The notes under the pieces are model-generated. The model was not told the origin of the DNA. It saw only the letters and a list, made by a program, of their open reading frames with translations, and ran no database searches. From Actinomycetota bacterium (lineage in GTDB: Bacteria; Actinomycetota; Thermoleophilia; Gaiellales; Gaiellaceae): a stretch of DNA of 5,756 nucleotides. The translations under genes were made by a program, and so were the position numbers. Numbering within the stretch: position 1 is the first letter of the stretch; the number at the start of each line of letters is the position of its first letter. Positions 5,258-5,756 of this stretch are shown here, in pieces. The stretch covers positions 1 to 5,756 of the forward strand of contig VAXA01000193.1 in assembly GCA_005883365.1 (NCBI GenBank). The letters run 5' to 3'.

Positions 5258-5756
5258 ATGCCGGACGACGCCCGCCGCGCCCTCCTCACGAGGTTCTTCG
5301 ATCACGCGCCGATGTTCCCGCCGGCGAGCCTGCCGCCGGTAGAGGCGCTCTCCGAGGATCGGCGCGCCCGGCAGAGCGAGCACGCATGGCTGCTCGGTCG
5401 TCTCGTCTGGCCGGCGGCGCAGATCTCGGAGCTGCCGCAGGACGAGGGACGGGCCCTCGCGGTCGTCGACGGCGCAACCGAGAGGCAGGACGAGGCCGTG
5501 TACCTCGAGGGCGTTCCGCTCGAAGAGGTTGCTGCGGGCGGGCTGCGCGCGAAGATCCGCTGCGGCGGGCAGCGCGTCCCCGGCGTCGACGAGCTCGCAG
5601 ACTTCATCCGCGGCTGCCGCACGCGGGGGCTCGTCTTCAAGGCGACGGCCGGCCTCCACCACGCGTACGCGACCGAGCCCGGCGAGCACGGCTTTCTCAA
5701 CCTCCTCGCGGCCGCCGTCTTCGGCGACGAGGAAGAGGCGTTGCGCGAGCGGCCGC
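5258..5756 (+). CDS. Conserved protein of unknown function, N-terminal 166 residues (cut by window edge)
   Basis: The frame opens at ATG 5258 and is still open at the right edge. Visible features are an N-terminal helix with FFDHAPMFPPASLPPVEAL (about 13-31), an acidic middle, a strand-helix unit AKIRCGG...DELADFIRGC (about 98-120), and the striking run LVFKATAGLHH (125-135) followed by HGFLNLLAAAVFG (144-156). Alternating hydrophobic strands and helices would suit an alpha/beta barrel, and the Lys-Thr and paired His residues look like active-site material, but I cannot name a reaction. I recall similar FKATAGLHH proteins annotated as hypothetical in actinobacteria. No Shine-Dalgarno sequence precedes the ATG, so a leaderless mRNA is possible. 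Only 25 bp separate it from the SRP RNA gene, which runs the other way. Confidence 0.8.
   Translation, partial: MPDDARRALLTRFFDHAPMFPPASLPPVEALSEDRRARQSEHAWLLGRLVWPAAQISELPQDEGRALAVVDGATERQDEAVYLEGVPLEEVAAGGLRAKIRCGGQRVPGVDELADFIRGCRTRGLVFKATAGLHHAYATEPGEHGFLNLLAAAVFGDEEEALRERP

Noticed and set aside
4264..5289. Long minus-strand open frame of 341 codons overlapping dnaX and the SRP RNA gene
   Set aside because: It is an out-of-frame shadow of dnaX with Arg/Ala-rich low-complexity composition, and it runs through the structured SRP RNA.

Overview
The window is about 5.8 kb of GC-rich DNA with strong G/C preference at third codon positions. It looks like a chromosomal core region of an actinobacterium. 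The style of several proteins (the DnaX N-terminus, the PRC-barrel protein, the FKATAGLHH protein) suggests the class Thermoleophilia (Gaiella/Solirubrobacter-like). That placement is my inference from recalled family features, not a search result.

Layout, from the right end, because most genes are on the minus strand. (1) A partial plus-strand gene of unknown function starts at 5258 and runs off the right edge. (2) Divergent from it, after only 25 bp, lies the gene for the small SRP RNA (ffs, 5135-5232 minus), recognised by its conserved apical loop and closing stems. (3) Directly after it come dnaX (DNA polymerase III gamma/tau), ybaB (nucleoid-associated protein) and a short reading frame for a 34-residue single-span membrane protein with an excellent ribosome binding site. 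(4) A plus-strand gene for a PRC-barrel/DUF2171-like protein (2605-3036) faces this unit; its stop codon overlaps the small protein's stop in a shared CTAG. (5) A 50-bp divergent region with a perfect 21-bp interrupted palindrome separates it from recR. (6) recR, lysC (aspartokinase) and asd (aspartate-semialdehyde dehydrogenase, cut by the left edge) form a tight minus-strand operon with gaps of 3 and -8 nt.

Functionally the window joins three housekeeping themes: protein targeting (SRP RNA), replication and recombinational repair (DnaX, YbaB, RecR), and the first two steps of the aspartate pathway to diaminopimelate/lysine, threonine and methionine (LysC, Asd). As I recall, mycobacteria also have dnaX, ybaB, recR and ask-asd in this order on one strand. 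The opposite-strand PRC-barrel gene is therefore the accessory element in a conserved block.

The points most worth a second look are the 34-residue membrane protein (3033-3137 minus) and the hairpin over its ribosome binding site. Next are the internal start in lysC that would make a separate regulatory beta subunit, the palindrome in the recR/PRC divergent promoter, and the closeness of the SRP RNA 3' end to the dnaX start. I saw no mobile element, CRISPR array, tRNA or prophage signal.
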